From an uncultured Oscillospiraceae bacterium (lineage in GTDB: Bacteria; Bacillota; Clostridia; Oscillospirales; Ruminococcaceae), in assembly GCA_934481355.1 (NCBI GenBank), contig CAKSPH010000003.1:1-64000 (forward strand): a stretch of DNA of 64,000 nucleotides, given 5' to 3'. Both the position numbers and the translations under genes were made by a program. Position 1 is the stretch's first letter, and each line of letters starts with the position of its first letter. This document shows, piece after piece, positions 49,201 through 58,054 of the stretch. The notes beneath the pieces are model-generated. The model saw nothing but the letters and a program-made list of their open reading frames with translations. It was not told where the DNA came from and ran no database searches.

Positions 49201-49548
49201 ATGAAGGCAAGATTACCCCAGGGATACCAGAATTCTACACCCAACATGAACCAGATGGTAAGAAAGGCACAGAAGATGCAGGAGGACATCGGCAAGATCC
49301 AGGAGGAGCTTGCTGTCAAGGAGTTCACCAAGCAGGTCGGCGGCGGTGCCATTGAGCTGGTAATGACCGGCGACAAGCAGCTCAAGTCCGTTACCATCAA
49401 GCCCGAGGTCGTTGACCCCGAGGATATCGAGATGCTCCAGGACCTCATTATCAGCGGCGTTAACGAGATACTCAAGGAAGTTGACGATTACGGCGCAGCA
49501 GAGATGGAAAAGGTGACCGGCGGCGTTTCTTTCCCCGGCTTCATCTGA
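49201..49548 (+). CDS. ybaB: YbaB/EbfC nucleoid-associated protein
   Basis: A 115-residue protein of the YbaB/EbfC family: an N-terminal helix with MNQMVRKAQKMQEDIGKIQEEL, then GGGAIELVMTGDKQLKSVTI and the VDPEDIEMLQDLI helix. The family forms dimers that bind DNA without strong specificity. It lies 15 bp after dnaX, in the order dnaX-ybaB-recR conserved in bacteria. Its Shine-Dalgarno (AAAGGA) is about 10 bp upstream. Confidence 0.94.
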   Translation: MKARLPQGYQNSTPNMNQMVRKAQKMQEDIGKIQEELAVKEFTKQVGGGAIELVMTGDKQLKSVTIKPEVVDPEDIEMLQDLIISGVNEILKEVDDYGAAEMEKVTGGVSFPGFI

Positions 49549-49570
49549 TAGCCTGAAACATAAAATCTGC

Positions 49571-49597
49571 GGGCGGGTCGGCTGACCCGCCCTTTAA
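49571..49597 (+). terminator. hairpin between ybaB and comEC
   Basis: GGGCGGGTC-GGCT-GACCCGCCC is a perfect 9-bp stem followed by TTTAAAG. The T-tract is short, so it may only attenuate; the comEC start lies 8 bp downstream and has no other ribosome site. Confidence 0.55.
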
Positions 49598-49600
49598 AGT

Positions 49601-51559
49601 ATGAACAAGAATATAAATGCTGTGATGAAGCTCCCGCTGGTGGAGCTGGGGCTGTCGTTCTTTGCAGGCTGTATTGCCGGCAGGAACGTCCCGCTGTCGC
49701 TGTTTCTGATGGCGGCTTGTTTTTTCGCGGTATGCCTTATCATGAAGCGCTGGCGAATGTGGGCGGCGGGGTTTCTGCTCGGAATGCTGTGCATTTCCGG
49801 GTGGGAGGGCTTCTATGCGCAGCCGCTGCGCGGGCTTGACGGCACGGAGCAGCGCATTCAGTGTCATATTATGTCGCAGAACTATTCCTCGGAGCAGTTC
49901 AGCGTGTCAAGGGCGTTCTGTATTATTGACGGAAAACCGGCGGTTATATCGCTCACCGGGCAGTATTCCGCAGAGCCAGGCTCGGATATCGGGGTGCTTG
50001 CGGCGATTTGTCAGGAGCAGCAGAACGGCTTCAGCTACGCGGACGGAGTTCTTCTTTCCGGCGAGGTTTCGGAGATTTACAGCATCACAGAGCCGCGCGG
50101 GCCGTTCTACTGGACGCACGTTATCCGCACGGCGGCTGAGTCGCGCCTTGAAGCGCTCGGCGGGGATGAAGCGGAGCTTGCCAAAGGTCTGCTTCTGGGC
50201 GATACATCGGGATTTCCACTGAAGCTCCGGAGGGACATAAAATACAGCGGCGTGAACTATATGTGCGCGGTTTCGGGAGCGCATATCACGCTCTGCATTG
50301 CGATACTGACGGAACTTTTCTGCCGCAGGAAAAGCAATGCGCAGGCATACATTGCGATCATTTCAGCGCTGATCCTGGCGGTGCTGTTCGATTTCTCGCC
50401 GTCCGTCATGAGGGCGGGATTCATGCTGGTGATCTGCCGATGCGGGGTACTGCTGCGCAGACAGCCGATTACGCTGAATTCCCTGTGCGCGGCGCTGTTT
50501 ATAATGACGGTGTTCACGCCTAATGCCGCGTTTGATCCGGCGCTCCAGATGTCGGCGCTCGGAGTGTTCGGCGCGGCTGAACTGGGTCCTGCGCTGAGCC
50601 GCCTGCGGCGCTTTGGCTGGGAGCGCTTCCGGCTTCTCTCCAGATTAAAGAAAGCCGCGATGATGGCGCTTGGCGCAATGGCGTGCATAGCTCCGGTGAG
50701 CATTTCGCTGTTCGGCGGAATCTCCCTCGCGGAAGTCCCGGCTTCCGTGGCGCTGTCGCCGTTCTTTACGCTGGCAGTGCTTTTCGGGCTGCTGTTCCTG
50801 ATGAGCGGAGTTCCGCTGATTGCCGTGCCCCTTAAATGGTCGCTGACCTGCTTCCGGGATATTCTCGGTTTCTTCGGGGATATTGACGGAGTGTGGCGGG
50901 CAATGGACTTTGATGCCGCCGCTATAATTGCGCTTGGAGCTGCGATTCTGCTGATCGTCGGTGCGTTCGTCCCGGAATGGTCAAAGATCGCTCTGGAGTG
51001 CTGCGTACTGTGCGCGGCGCTTCTGATAACCGTGAGTTTCTGCAATGATTCACAGCGGAGTTATACCGGGTTCATCTCCGATGGAAAGACCGGAGCCGCA
51101 GTGATATGCGAGAAAAACCAGGCCGCCGTGCTGATATCCGGCGGCGGAGATATTTCCGGGGAGCTTTTCGATTTCCTGACGGACAGCGGGATAACTCGGC
51201 TGAAGCTGATAAACGCCCCGCATATGGATAATCTGGGGCTTCACGGAATGAAAGAGCTGACGGAGCTTTTCCCGGCGGATATGTTCCTGTGCCCGGCTTC
51301 ACAGATTGAGGAGGCTGAGGGCTGTATCAGCGCTTCAGGATTCGGGACGGCTGAGGAGATACTGCTGATAAACGGCAGGAGCTGCGCACTTCTGAAATCC
51401 GGGGACGATACTCCCGCGGATATCGCGGTATACTACGGCTATAAAAAGAACACGCCCATTACCGGAGCGGCTCTGCCGCTGTATGCCTCGGCATGGCAGA
51501 ACGAGCTCCCGGAAAACGGCGTGAATATCTATGATACAAGGCTGCGGGCGTTCCTGTGA
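49601..51559 (+). CDS. comEC: ComEC/Rec2 family DNA-uptake channel protein, divergent
   Basis: A 652-residue protein with an N-terminal membrane part (several helices to about 65), a small OB-like region, and the competence domain (about 200-480) with the diagnostic SGVNYMCAVSGAHITL. The C-terminal domain (about 490-652) corresponds to the metallo-beta-lactamase-like nuclease of ComEC. However, the HxHxDH metal motif reads NAPHMDNLGLHG, so it is probably inactive. With the ComEA-like protein at 2.1 kb it could import single-stranded DNA. No convincing ribosome site precedes the ATG. It separates ybaB from recR, which are usually adjacent. Confidence 0.86.
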   Translation: MNKNINAVMKLPLVELGLSFFAGCIAGRNVPLSLFLMAACFFAVCLIMKRWRMWAAGFLLGMLCISGWEGFYAQPLRGLDGTEQRIQCHIMSQNYSSEQFSVSRAFCIIDGKPAVISLTGQYSAEPGSDIGVLAAICQEQQNGFSYADGVLLSGEVSEIYSITEPRGPFYWTHVIRTAAESRLEALGGDEAELAKGLLLGDTSGFPLKLRRDIKYSGVNYMCAVSGAHITLCIAILTELFCRRKSNAQAYIAIISALILAVLFDFSPSVMRAGFMLVICRCGVLLRRQPITLNSLCAALFIMTVFTPNAAFDPALQMSALGVFGAAELGPALSRLRRFGWERFRLLSRLKKAAMMALGAMACIAPVSISLFGGISLAEVPASVALSPFFTLAVLFGLLFLMSGVPLIAVPLKWSLTCFRDILGFFGDIDGVWRAMDFDAAAIIALGAAILLIVGAFVPEWSKIALECCVLCAALLITVSFCNDSQRSYTGFISDGKTGAAVICEKNQAAVLISGGGDISGELFDFLTDSGITRLKLINAPHMDNLGLHGMKELTELFPADMFLCPASQIEEAEGCISASGFGTAEEILLINGRSCALLKSGDDTPADIAVYYGYKKNTPITGAALPLYASAWQNELPENGVNIYDTRLRAFL

Positions 51560-51585
51560 GCCCCGCAGGCAGCAAGGAGAATAAT

Positions 51586-52182
51586 ATGTCTGAATTTATA
51601 TCCGCGCCGCTGGCTCTTGCGGCGGAGCAGTTTGCGAAGCTCCCGGGAATAGGGATAAAGACCGCACAGCGGCTGGCGTACTATATGTTGAATCTCCCGC
51701 CGCACGAAGTGGAAGAATTTGCTGAATCGCTGGTGCGCGCAAGGAACGGCGTGCAGCTCTGCCGCTGCTGCCAGAACTTCACCGACCGCGAGGTCTGCGC
51801 GATATGCGCCGATGACAGCCGCGACAAGGGCGTTATCTGCGTGGTGGAGTCCCCGAAGGACGTTTCCGCTTTTGAGCGCTCCGGCGGATACGATGGCGTG
51901 TACCATGTGCTTCACGGGCTTCTTTCCCCGATGGACGGAGTTACCGCCGAGGACCTCAAGATAAAGGAGCTTCTGAGCAGGCTGCCGGACGCCCGCGAGG
52001 TCATCATGGCGACAAATCCCACGGTGGAGGGCGAGGCTACCGCGGTGTATCTCAGCAGGCTTATAAAGCCGATGGGAATAAAGGTGTCGCGTCTGGCTTA
52101 TGGACTTCCCGCAGGCTCCGCGCTGGAATTTGCGGACGACGTTACCCTTATGAAAGCGCTGGAGAACCGCAGCGAGCTGTGA
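51586..52182 (+). CDS. recR: recombination protein RecR
   Basis: A 198-residue RecR: an N-terminal helix-hairpin-helix (LPGIGIKTAQRLAYY), a zinc finger with four Cys in CRCCQNFTDREVCAIC (about 58-73) and a Toprim domain with VVESPKD and ATNPTVEGEATA. With RecO and RecF it loads RecA on gapped DNA. ATG 51586 follows AAGGAG; an upstream GTG in the same frame overlaps comEC and lacks a site. The C-terminal GLPAGSALEFADDVTL is typical. Confidence 0.96.
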   Translation: MSEFISAPLALAAEQFAKLPGIGIKTAQRLAYYMLNLPPHEVEEFAESLVRARNGVQLCRCCQNFTDREVCAICADDSRDKGVICVVESPKDVSAFERSGGYDGVYHVLHGLLSPMDGVTAEDLKIKELLSRLPDAREVIMATNPTVEGEATAVYLSRLIKPMGIKVSRLAYGLPAGSALEFADDVTLMKALENRSEL

Positions 52183-52213
52183 TTTTACGCAGATTTCCCA
52201 TGGACAAAAAGAT

Positions 52214-52236
52214 CCCGCAGCTTTGAGGGCTGCGGG
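52214..52236 (+). terminator. hairpin after recR
   Basis: CCCGCAGC and GCTGCGGG pair (8 bp, 7-nt loop). No T-run follows, so its use as terminator is uncertain. The rest of the 290-bp gap to 52473 has a TATAAT at 52388 with a poor -35, probably the promoter of the MATE gene. Confidence 0.4.
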
Positions 52237-52473
52237 TAATGAGATATAACGTCCGCACGAAAAAAGGAAGGAAAACGTACGGCCGCATGATGATAACACA
52301 TCATAAAAAAGGGGAGGTTGGTTGTTGGTTTGCCGCGGTCCCGCGGCGCTTGTTCGGCGATGACCTGTATGTCATCTGCTATGATTATATAATACACCAC
52401 ATCTATGAATTTAGCGTAATCGAAATGTGAAATAATGGTGAAAGATAAAAGAGCAAAAGAAAAGAGTGAAAAA

Positions 52474-53871
52474 ATGAGCAATATCCATGAAAACACAAAG
52501 GAATCCCGCTCGGAGCTCCTTGGAAACGCGCCGGTCACTTCGCTGATGGTGAAATTTGCAGTGCCAAGCATTATAGCCATGCTGGTGGGAGCGCTGTATA
52601 ATATCGTTGACCAGCTGTTTATAGGTCAGGCTGTCGGAACGCTTGGAAATGCGGCGACTAATATAGCGTTTCCGTTTTCGACCTCCTGTCTGTCGCTGGC
52701 GCTTCTGTTCGGAATAGGCGGCGCAAGCTGCTTCAACCTGAACATGGGGCGCGGAGAGCGGGAGAAGGCTCCATATTTCGTGGGAAACGCGGCGGTAATG
52801 ATGATGGTCTGCGGAGTAGTGCTGATGGTGATAACAAAGCTGTTCCTCACGCCGCTTCTGAATCTGTTCGGCTCCCCGGCGGACGTCCTTCCGCTGGCGC
52901 AGGAGTATGTCGGGATAACCTTGTGGGGATTCCCGTTCATGATAATCACTACCGGCGGCGGACACCTGATACGCGCCGACGGAAGTCCGCGCATGACCAT
53001 GCTGTGCAATCTCCTCGGAGCAGTGATAAATACCGTGCTTGACGCGGTTTTCGTGCTCTGGTTCCGGTGGGGGATGGCAGGAGCGGCTTACGCCACGATA
53101 ATCGGGCAGATAATATCCGGTACAGTCGCGATAATATACCTGACGCGCTACAAGACCGTTCATGTTGGGCTGAAGCACCTGCGCATACACTGGAAATACA
53201 CCGGCAGGATAATGGCGATAGGCATGGCCAGCTGCATAAATCAGCTGGCGATGATGGTGGTGCAGATAGCGATGAACAATCTGCTGAAGCATTACGGCGC
53301 GCTGTCGGTCTACGGCGATTCAATTCCGATAGCAGTTTCCGGAATCGTAATGAAGGTGAACCAGATAACCTTCTCGATTGTGATAGGACTCGGACAGGGA
53401 GCCCAGCCGATAATCAGCTTCAACTACGGCGCTGAGAAGTACGACCGCGTGCGGAAGGCTTTCCGCTCAGCGATAACGGTGGGAGCCGCTGTTGCGGTGG
53501 CGGCGTTCATTCTGTTCCAGCTTTTCCCGCGGGAGATAATCGCGGCATTCGGCACCGGTTCGGAGGAATACTTTGATTTCGGCGTGAAGTTCTTCCGGGT
53601 GTTCCTGTTCTTCACATGGCTCAACTGCTTACAGCCGATAGCCTCCACGTTCTTCACCTCGATAGGAAAATCGGTCAAGGGCGCGTTTCTGTCGCTGACA
53701 AGGCAGATATTGTTCCTTCTTCCGCCGATGATAGTGCTTCCGCTGTTCATGGGAATAGACGGCATACTGTATTCAGGACCTCTCGCAGACCTGCTTTCGG
53801 GCATCGCGTGCGTTATCATGCTGATAGCTGAATTCAGGATAATGCGCAGGCAGGAGGCAAATCAGGCATAA
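52474..53871 (+). CDS. MATE family exporter, MepA-like
   Basis: A 465-residue membrane protein with twelve predicted helices. The MATE N-terminal motif reads GALYNIVDQLFIGQAVG and the second half has the family stretch GLGQGAQPIISFNYGA, as in MepA-type multidrug exporters of Firmicutes. The frame begins at 52435, but that ATG has no ribosome site; ATG 52474 has a weak GAGTGA. Monocistronic, followed by a terminator. Substrates are probably cationic drugs, unproven. Confidence 0.9.
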   Translation: MSNIHENTKESRSELLGNAPVTSLMVKFAVPSIIAMLVGALYNIVDQLFIGQAVGTLGNAATNIAFPFSTSCLSLALLFGIGGASCFNLNMGRGEREKAPYFVGNAAVMMMVCGVVLMVITKLFLTPLLNLFGSPADVLPLAQEYVGITLWGFPFMIITTGGGHLIRADGSPRMTMLCNLLGAVINTVLDAVFVLWFRWGMAGAAYATIIGQIISGTVAIIYLTRYKTVHVGLKHLRIHWKYTGRIMAIGMASCINQLAMMVVQIAMNNLLKHYGALSVYGDSIPIAVSGIVMKVNQITFSIVIGLGQGAQPIISFNYGAEKYDRVRKAFRSAITVGAAVAVAAFILFQLFPREIIAAFGTGSEEYFDFGVKFFRVFLFFTWLNCLQPIASTFFTSIGKSVKGAFLSLTRQILFLLPPMIVLPLFMGIDGILYSGPLADLLSGIACVIMLIAEFRIMRRQEANQA

Positions 53872-53888
53872 GGTCACCTCTAAAAAAA
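53872..53888 (+). repeat. solitary GGTCACCTCTAAAAA end motif
   Basis: Matches the end of the palindromic element at 15.3 kb, with one difference in the first 15 bases. It follows the MATE stop and runs into the terminator. Confidence 0.4.
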
Positions 53889-53915
53889 TGGCGCTGTGTG
53901 ATGACAGCGCCATTT
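53886..53915. terminator. bidirectional terminator between MATE gene and pyk
   Basis: A 12-bp stem AAATGGCGCTGT / ACAGCGCCATTT with a 6-nt loop, A-run on the left and a T-rich tract on the right. Confidence 0.8.
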
Positions 53916-53918
53916 GTA

Positions 53919-55703
53919 TTACTTACCCTCTTCATCGGCGGGACGACCGCTTGTAACTATGCCCTTTTCAGCGTCGATAGTAACGGCAGTGCCCGAGCGG
54001 AGTATCTGTGTCGCGTTGGAGGCTCCGGTGATTACCGGGATATCCAGCGTCATGCCTACGATGGCAGCGTGGCTGTCATCGCCGCGCTCCTCGGTGATTA
54101 TGCCGGCGGCGGTCTTCATCAGAGGAAGTATCGCGTTGCTGGTGCGCGGGATAACGAGTATCTCGCCGGAATTGAAGTACTTCGCGGCGTCCGCTTCGTC
54201 CTTGCATACGCAGGCGGTGGCGGTCACTGTGCCGGAAGTCGCCCCGTGTCCCGTTACCAGAACGTCGCCGACGATGTGTACCTTCATGAGATTTGTGGTT
54301 CCGGATACGCCAAGCGGAACTCCGGCGGTGATGACAACGAGGTCTCCGTTGTGAAGCAGACCGGCTTCAACAGCCTTCTGTACTGCGTGGTGGATAAGGT
54401 CGTCGGTGGAGGTCATGCGCTCCTCTGCCATCAGCGGGATAACGCCCCATGAAAGCGCCATCTGGCGGAGTGTGGTCTCGCTTGTGGTGCAGGAGATTAT
54501 CGGACACTCCGGGCGGTAGCGGGAGAGCATACGCGCGGTGGTGCCGGTCTTGGTGACGGTGATTATCGCAGTGGCGCCGAGATCCATCGCAGCGGAAACG
54601 GTCGCGTGGGAGATAGCTGTGGAAACGTTCACCACATCGGGATTTTCCAGCTTATAGAAGCGCTTCTTGTAGTCGATAGCCTTTTCGGTGGTCTCCGCGA
54701 TAAGCGCCATCGTGCGTACAGCCTCAACCGGGTGGAGGCCTGCGGCGGTCTCGCCGGAGAGCATTATCGCGCTGGTGCCGTCGTAGATAGCGTTGGCAAC
54801 GTCGGTGGTCTCCGCACGGGTCGGGCGGGGATTCTTTATCATGGATTCCAGCATCTGCGTCGCCGTGATGACCTGCTTGTTTGCGTTGTAGCCCTTCTTG
54901 ATGAGCATTTTCTGGAGCTGCGGAATCTCCTCGAAGGGGATCTCAACGCCCATATCGCCGCGGGCTACCATGATTCCGTCTGCAACGTGCAGGATAGAGT
55001 CAATGTTGCGCACGCCGTCGCCGCTTTCGATCTTTGCGATTATGCGGATATCAGGTCTGCCCTCTTCCTCGAGTATCTTCCTGACCTCAAGGATATCGTC
55101 CGCGCAGGTAACGAAGCTGGCCGCGATGAAGTCAAAGTTCTCCCGAGCCGCAAAGCGGATATCGCTTTCGTCTACGTCGCTGATGTATGGCATTGAGAGC
55201 TTCACGCCGGGGACGTTAACTCCCTTGTTGTCGGAGAGCACGCCGCCGTTGAGTATGGAGCATACGATATCAGAGGTGCCGTCGCCGTTGTCCTTTATTT
55301 CATTGCAGCGGAGCACGATGTTTCCATCGTCAATGAGTATCCGTGTGCCGGCTGAGATATCTCCGGGCAGCCCCTTATAGCTGATGGAAGCTCGCTCGGC
55401 TGTTCCCTCTTCCTCGCGTGTGGTGAGGGTGAAAACGCCGCCGGTCTTTATCTCAGGCTTCACGCCGCCTTTGAACTTACGGAGCCTTACCTCGGGACCC
55501 TTGGTGTCGAGCAGGGTCGCAACGGGCTTTCCGGCCTCCTTGGCAATGCGGATAACGCGCTCGTGGTCTATCTTGTGGCTTTCGTGCGTGCCATGGGAGA
55601 AATTCTGGCGGGCAACGTCCATGCCGCTGTCTATCAGCGCGCGAAGTATTTTATCGTCCTTTGTCGCAGGACCCATTGTGCATACGATTTTTGTTCTTCT
55701 CAT
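53919..55703 (-). CDS. pyk: pyruvate kinase with C-terminal PEP-utiliser domain
   Basis: A 594-residue pyruvate kinase. The barrel has TMGPATKD near the N-terminus, the NFSHG substrate loop, LLDTKGPEVR, the ARGDMGVEI magnesium site (about 245) and TQMLESMIKNPRPTRAE. After the allosteric domain comes an extra domain of about 110 residues (485-594) like the phosphohistidine domain of PEP synthase (GDDSHAAIVGM). This extension is common in Bacillus and Clostridium enzymes. It makes ATP and pyruvate from PEP in glycolysis. The ATG has CGGAG upstream. Monocistronic. Confidence 0.96.
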   Translation of the reverse strand: MRRTKIVCTMGPATKDDKILRALIDSGMDVARQNFSHGTHESHKIDHERVIRIAKEAGKPVATLLDTKGPEVRLRKFKGGVKPEIKTGGVFTLTTREEEGTAERASISYKGLPGDISAGTRILIDDGNIVLRCNEIKDNGDGTSDIVCSILNGGVLSDNKGVNVPGVKLSMPYISDVDESDIRFAARENFDFIAASFVTCADDILEVRKILEEEGRPDIRIIAKIESGDGVRNIDSILHVADGIMVARGDMGVEIPFEEIPQLQKMLIKKGYNANKQVITATQMLESMIKNPRPTRAETTDVANAIYDGTSAIMLSGETAAGLHPVEAVRTMALIAETTEKAIDYKKRFYKLENPDVVNVSTAISHATVSAAMDLGATAIITVTKTGTTARMLSRYRPECPIISCTTSETTLRQMALSWGVIPLMAEERMTSTDDLIHHAVQKAVEAGLLHNGDLVVITAGVPLGVSGTTNLMKVHIVGDVLVTGHGATSGTVTATACVCKDEADAAKYFNSGEILVIPRTSNAILPLMKTAAGIITEERGDDSHAAIVGMTLDIPVITGASNATQILRSGTAVTIDAEKGIVTSGRPADEEGK

Positions 55704-55763
55704 AGGTGTTACACTCCGTTCTTTTGTCAGGTTGTCTGATAGCTCAAAACGCTATTCCTATTT

Positions 55764-55792
55764 ATTATAGCATTTTTTCCCTTATAAATCAA
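55764..55792 (-). promoter_or_regulatory. promoter of pyk
   Basis: Minus strand TTGATT (55787-55792), 17-bp spacer, TATAAT (55764-55769). Confidence 0.8.
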
Positions 55793-55904
55793 GACAGCGT
55801 TTGTAAAATTAGTGATAAGATATTTTTGTAATTATTGCTAGTTCCTTTCGTGCGTTTTTATCTATTTTTCACATTGCGAACGTATATAATTCACGTTCCA
55901 TGGT

Positions 55905-55910
55905 TATAAT
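55905..55910 (+). promoter_or_regulatory. -10 box of small RNA copy 2
   Basis: TATAAT followed by ATAACCG, parallel to TATACT-ATATAACAG at copy 1. The -35 region is poor; an inverted repeat GAACGT/ACGTTC (55878-55898) lies in its place and may bind a regulator. Confidence 0.5.
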
Positions 55911-55912
55911 AT

Positions 55913-56048
55913 AACCGTAAAGCAAAGGGAACAGCAATTCGGGACACAGACCGGAGCTTTACATTAAAATGCTAACCGCACCTTTTCATATAATTACCAA
56001 CCAAACCAGCATCAGACCCCCGCGGGTAAAATCGCGGGGGTCTGATGT
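55913..56048 (+). ncRNA. candidate structured small RNA, copy 2
   Basis: The predicted RNA starts with a stem GTAAAGC/GCTTTAC (55917-55923 with 55956-55962) that encloses a second stem TTCGG/CCGGA. A linker follows with the 28-nt sequence shared with copy 1 (55984-56010), and then a 16-bp hairpin (56009-56048) with an 8-nt loop. Compared with copy 1 the last stem keeps GC(A/G)TCA(A/G)ACCCC but differs further up while staying paired. It lies between pyk and the metK riboswitch, outside any gene. Confidence 0.6.
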
Positions 56049-56100
56049 TTCTGTCGGGCTTTCAGAAAGAAAATATTTTCATGAACAGGTGTTCAAGGTA

Positions 56101-56129
56101 TTGACAAAGTAATTGGTATATGCTATACT
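56101..56129 (+). promoter_or_regulatory. promoter of metK
   Basis: TTGACA (56101-56106), 17-bp spacer, TATACT (56124-56129); transcription would start just before the riboswitch. Confidence 0.85.
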
Positions 56130-56146
56130 AAATATCGACAAAAAAC

Positions 56147-56332
56147 CTTATCAAGAGCGGCTTCGTGCATTTTGCGGGGGACTGGTCCCTATGAAGCCCG
56201 GCAACCTCTCCTGTTGATGTCTGCGTTATCGCGCAGTGCGGAGGGAAAAGGTGCTACTTCCTGCGGCGGTTTATCCGGCCGAAAGATGAGGAGTGATACG
56301 ATCTTCGGCTCACTCCTTGGAGTGAGTTTTTT
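56147..56332 (+). promoter_or_regulatory. SAM-I (S-box) riboswitch with terminator
   Basis: The aptamer (about 56147-56290) has the S-box features CTTATCAAGAG, GACTGGTCCCTATGAAGC, CCGGCAACC, GGTGCTA and GAAAGATGAG at the 3' side of P1. The expression platform is a terminator CTCACTCC-TT-GGAGTGAG followed by six T (56309-56332). Bound S-adenosylmethionine should favour termination and lower metK expression. Confidence 0.95.
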
Positions 56333-56371
56333 GTTTATTGGAAGTTAAGGATACAGAGAAAGGAAAAACGA

Positions 56372-57544
56372 ATGAGCAAATACTTCTTCACCTCTGAGAG
56401 TGTAACAGAGGGTCACCCTGACAAGATCTGCGACAACATCTCTGACGCAGTGCTTGACGCAATTCTCGCGCAGGATCCCATGGGCAGAGTTGCCTGCGAG
56501 ACCATCACCACCACAGGTATGGTAACGGTAATGGGCGAGATAACCACCACAGCACAGATAGATATCCCGGCTATCGTCCGCAAGACGATAAAGGACATCG
56601 GATACTCCAGTTCCGAGTACGGCTTTGACGCCGACAGCTGCGCGGTATTCACGACCATTGACAAGCAGTCCCCGGATATTGCCATGGGCGTTAACAATGC
56701 GCTCGAGGGCAGGGAAGAGAATGCGCACGACACCGGCGCAGGCGATCAGGGAATGATGTTCGGCTATGCCTGCACGGAAACTCCCGAGCTCATGCCTATG
56801 CCGATAAGCCTCGCGCACAAGCTCGCAAAGAAGCTCACCGAGGTGCGCAAGGACGGCACTATCCCGTACCTGCTTCCTGACGGAAAGACCCAGGTGACGG
56901 TAGAGTACATCGATGGCAAGCCCGCCCGCGTTGATACCGTTGTAGTATCCTCCCAGCACAAGGCTTCCGCAACACTGGAGCAGATACGCGCAGACATCAT
57001 CGAAAAGGTGATAAAGCCCACTATCCCGGCGGAGCTTCTCGATGACGAGACCAAGTATTACATCAACCCGACCGGACGTTTCGTTGTCGGCGGACCTATG
57101 GGAGACAGCGGACTAACCGGCAGAAAGATAATCGTTGACACCTACGGCGGATATTCCCGTCACGGCGGCGGAGCCTTCTCCGGCAAGGACCCGACAAAGG
57201 TTGACCGTTCCGCGGCTTATATGGCTCGTTATGCGGCTAAGAACGTTGTTGCCGCCGGTCTTGCCGACAAGGCGGAGATCGAGGTCGCTTACGCTATCGG
57301 CGTTGCAAAGCCCGTATCAATTTTCGTTGATACATTCGGCACTGGTAAGGTATCCGACGAGGCCATCTCCGAAGCAGTAGCTAAGGTATTCGATTTCAGA
57401 CCGGCTGCGATAATCAAGGCTCTTGATCTCAGAAAGCCCCAGTACAAGGCGCTTGCCGCTTATGGACACATGGGCAGGGAGGATCTCGGCGTAAAGTGGG
57501 AGCAGACCGACAAGGCAGAGGAGCTCAGGGCTGCTGTAAAGTGA
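56372..57544 (+). CDS. metK: S-adenosylmethionine synthetase
   Basis: A 390-residue MetK with [16 protein letters not shown] at the N-terminus (His and Asp for ATP and metal), [12 protein letters not shown] (about 119-130), and [18 protein letters not shown] (about 265-282, the ATP phosphate site). Makes S-adenosylmethionine from methionine and ATP. The ATG has AAAGGAAA upstream. Its S-box leader gives feedback control by the product. Monocistronic. Confidence 0.97.
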   Translation: MSKYFFTSESVTEGHPDKICDNISDAVLDAILAQDPMGRVACETITTTGMVTVMGEITTTAQIDIPAIVRKTIKDIGYSSSEYGFDADSCAVFTTIDKQSPDIAMGVNNALEGREENAHDTGAGDQGMMFGYACTETPELMPMPISLAHKLAKKLTEVRKDGTIPYLLPDGKTQVTVEYIDGKPARVDTVVVSSQHKASATLEQIRADIIEKVIKPTIPAELLDDETKYYINPTGRFVVGGPMGDSGLTGRKIIVDTYGGYSRHGGGAFSGKDPTKVDRSAAYMARYAAKNVVAAGLADKAEIEVAYAIGVAKPVSIFVDTFGTGKVSDEAISEAVAKVFDFRPAAIIKALDLRKPQYKALAAYGHMGREDLGVKWEQTDKAEELRAAVK

Positions 57545-57558
57545 TTGTCTGAATTTAA

Positions 57559-57588
57559 GGGGCTGTCTGTGAAGTCAGCCCCATTATT
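57559..57588 (+). terminator. terminator of metK
   Basis: GGGGCTG and CAGCCCC pair around a 10-nt loop, followed by ATTATTTAT. Confidence 0.65.
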
Positions 57589-57592
57589 TATG

Positions 57593-57628
57593 CATAAGAA
57601 AATCCCCGGAGTTCTGCTCCGGGGATTT
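57593..57628. terminator. terminator of the small membrane protein gene
   Basis: A 12-bp stem AAATCCCCGGAG / CTCCGGGGATTT with a 5-nt loop. On the minus strand it is followed by TTCTTATG; on the plus strand by TATGTATTTT. Confidence 0.75.
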
Positions 57629-57641
57629 ATGTATTTTCTGA

Positions 57642-57908
57642 TTACTTGATGATGGTGATGTTGCCGAGAAGCGGAACACGGTTCTCCTGACCCTGGCAAG
57701 CGCCAACGAAAGCGATGATCCAGCATACGAATATGAATACGCTCCAGAGCCAGCCAACGAACGGAATAGCACTGAGCAGAGAGAACAGAACCAGAACCAG
57801 CGCCTGATTGATGTGGAACTTAGCGCCTTCCTTATCGCCTGCCAGATAAGCTACGAGGAGTCCTATCCATGTAAGGTAAGCAACGATACCTGTTGTTTTT
57901 GCGTCCAT
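57642..57908 (-). CDS. small membrane protein, DUF4870/Tic20-like
   Basis: An 88-residue protein with three hydrophobic segments (about 6-23, 34-52 and 54-70). The KEGAKFHINQALVLVLFSLL segment matches the charged helix pattern of the DUF4870 (Tic20-like) family, whose function is unknown. ATG 57908 has CAGGAGGTAA upstream. Its leader can fold into a long hairpin (AAGCGCTGCAT near 57969-57979 with the complement near 57930), close to the ribosome site. Own promoter and terminator. Confidence 0.8.
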   Translation of the reverse strand: MDAKTTGIVAYLTWIGLLVAYLAGDKEGAKFHINQALVLVLFSLLSAIPFVGWLWSVFIFVCWIIAFVGACQGQENRVPLLGNITIIK

Positions 57909-57988
57909 AAAAATTACCTCCTGAAATGTAAGCGCCCTGCATTTGACTGCCACAAGTCTTTGTGAATTTTATGCAGCGCTTTAATATA

Positions 57989-58017
57989 ATGATATAATAA
58001 AAAATGACTTTTGTCAA
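57989..58017 (-). promoter_or_regulatory. promoter of the small membrane protein gene
   Basis: Minus strand TTGACA (58012-58017), 17-bp spacer, TATCAT (57989-57994). Confidence 0.7.
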
Positions 58018-58054
58018 CAAAATACTCGTTATATTTCAGGTACCTGAAAGGATT

